Of a DNA stretch of 6,199 nt, positions 5,001 to 6,199 are shown one piece after another. This DNA comes from Erythrobacter sp. UBA3075 (lineage in GTDB: Bacteria > Pseudomonadota > Alphaproteobacteria > Sphingomonadales > Sphingomonadaceae). The notes beneath the pieces are model-generated. The model saw only the letters and a list, made by a program, of their open reading frames with translations, was not told the DNA's origin and ran no database searches. The DNA is taken from NCBI GenBank assembly GCA_002367375.1, contig DFBR01000197.1:1131-7329 (forward strand), given 5' to 3'. Positions within the stretch are counted from its first letter, which is position 1; the number at the start of each line of letters is the position of its first letter. A program made the translations under genes and the position numbers.

Positions 5001-6199
5001 ATGGCGACGTTTGAAGAGCAATTGGCGGCGGCGCAAAAGGCGTTGCAGGCGGGTGATTTCGCACGCGGTCTGGCGCAGGCCGAAGCGGTGCTGGCCGATG
5101 CTCCTGACAATGCCGAGGCGCTGTATATGGTAGCAGTCGCTCAGCGTTATCTCCGCCAATTCGGTCAGGCGGAAGATGCGCTGGCGAGACTTCACGCAGC
5201 CATGCCCGAATATGGCCGCGCGTGGCAGGAGGCGGGGCATCTCACCAAGGCGCAGGGCCGCACTGGTGATGCAATTGCCGCTTTCACCCGCGCGACCCGC
5301 TTCAATCCCGCGCTGGAGGCAAGCTGGCGCGCTCTTGCCGAATTGCAGTCCGGGGCGGAAGGAACCGCGGCGAAAGCGCAGGCGGACAGGATTGCTGCTC
5401 TGCCGCGCGAACTGGTTGCGGTGACCAATCACCTCCATGAAGGTCGCCTGCTGCGCGCCGAGGAAATCTGCCGCCACTTCCTGCGGACCAATCCGAAATC
5501 GGTCGAAGGAATGCGTCTTCTGGCGCAGATTGGGATCAAGCTGGGCATCCTCGACGATGCCGAGTTTCTGCTCGAAAGCGCGCGCGTGTTTGAACCCGCC
5601 AATGTGCAGGTGCGGCTCGATTATATCGACGCGCTGCGACGGCGGCAGAAATTCGGCTCGGCCCGCGAAGAGGCGCAAGGGCTGTATGAGAGCGATCCGG
5701 ACAGCCCGCTGTTCCAGTCGCATCTCGCCATCGAATCCATGCAGACCGGCGATTACGACCGCGCCTTTGCACTATTCGACAAAGTGCTGGAAAAACTCCC
5801 GTCCGATCCCGCCACGCTCACCAGCCGTGGCCATGCGCTCAAGACCACGGGCCGCACCGATGAAGCGGTCGAAAGCTACCGCGCAGCCTTCGCAGCCAAG
5901 CCCGACCATGGCGATGCCTGGTATGCGCTGGCTAACCTCAAGACTTACAAATTCAGCGATGCGGAGATCGCCGCAATGGAAGCGCAGGCGGCGCGGCCAG
6001 ATCTGGCCTTCATGGACCGCGTGCACCTCTCCTTCGCGCTCGGCAAAGCGCATGAGGATCGGGGGCAATATGAAGCCAGCTTCGGCTATTACGAGGCGGG
6101 CAATGCGCTGAAACGCGCGCAGACTCGCTATGATGCTGACCGGATGAGCGAGGAGCTGGCGAAGCAGCGCGAGTTCTGCACGCCGGAACTGTTCGCCAA
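5001..6199 (+). CDS. TPR-repeat protein, probable N-terminal part of a TPR-sulfotransferase (cut by window edge)
   Basis: The frame is open from the start to the right edge, giving 399 residues without a stop, so the gene is partial here. There is no signal peptide or membrane segment, so it should be cytoplasmic. The protein is an all-helical array of degenerate TPR units: near residues 5-34, 38-68, 73-103, 171-201, 205-234, 239-269, 272-302 and 339-371. Typical TPR positions are visible, such as GDFARGLAQAEAVL, GRTGDAIAAFTRA and GRTDEAVESYRAAF. The last part (FSDAEIAAMEAQ, then LSFALGKAHEDRGQYEASF, then EFCTPELF) matches my recollection of the segment just before the PAPS-dependent sulfotransferase domain in TPR-containing sulfotransferases. 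The catalytic domain and its PRSG-type PAPS motif would lie past 6199, so the enzyme call is inference. It follows the receptor gene with a terminator between them. ATG 4998 is an alternative start, adding one Met. Confidence 0.85.
   Translation, partial: MATFEEQLAAAQKALQAGDFARGLAQAEAVLADAPDNAEALYMVAVAQRYLRQFGQAEDALARLHAAMPEYGRAWQEAGHLTKAQGRTGDAIAAFTRATRFNPALEASWRALAELQSGAEGTAAKAQADRIAALPRELVAVTNHLHEGRLLRAEEICRHFLRTNPKSVEGMRLLAQIGIKLGILDDAEFLLESARVFEPANVQVRLDYIDALRRRQKFGSAREEAQGLYESDPDSPLFQSHLAIESMQTGDYDRAFALFDKVLEKLPSDPATLTSRGHALKTTGRTDEAVESYRAAFAAKPDHGDAWYALANLKTYKFSDAEIAAMEAQAARPDLAFMDRVHLSFALGKAHEDRGQYEASFGYYEAGNALKRAQTRYDADRMSEELAKQREFCTPELFA

Noticed and set aside
4908..5723. 271-codon open frame on the minus strand opposite the start of the TPR gene
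   Set aside because: It is also in codon register with the TPR gene, shows no family features, and ends inside the terminator stem. The plus strand reads clear TPR repeats over the same bases.

Overview
The window looks like the chromosome of an alphaproteobacterium, most likely Sphingomonadales (Erythrobacteraceae/Sphingomonadaceae). This rests on the GC-rich codon use, the 'IVVTAQKREE' style of TonB box, and a TonB-dependent receptor placed directly before a TPR protein of the sulfotransferase type, an arrangement I recall as common in that group. No mobile elements, CRISPR arrays, tRNA or rRNA genes were seen.

Layout, all genes on the plus strand. Positions 1-124 are the tail of an upstream intergenic region with one GC-rich stem-loop. 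Positions 125-1831 encode a complete BCCT-family transporter (betaine/choline/carnitine type) that starts with GTG. Positions 1832-2200 are a 369-bp gap with an AT-rich core. It holds a plausible sigma-70 promoter, two copies of the dyad ACAAT-N3-ATTGT, several RNA stem-loops, and a perfect 12-bp palindrome over the Shine-Dalgarno site of the next gene. Positions 2201-4900 encode a complete 899-residue TonB-dependent outer-membrane receptor with signal peptide, TonB box, plug and barrel. A strong stem-loop terminator follows the stop codon. A cytoplasmic TPR protein then starts at about 5001 and runs off the right edge. Its visible C-terminal part resembles the linker that precedes the sulfotransferase domain in 'TPR repeat-containing sulfotransferase' proteins, but that domain itself is outside the window.

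How they may work together. The BCCT carrier appears independent: it has its own ribosome site and is separated from the receptor by a gap with a promoter. The receptor and the TPR protein are closely spaced and probably form a functional pair, with the terminator lowering expression of the second gene. The receptor's substrate and the TPR protein's target cannot be read from the sequence. The less explained parts of the window are the control region of the receptor (tandem dyads, structured leader, palindrome on the ribosome site) and the receptor/TPR pairing.
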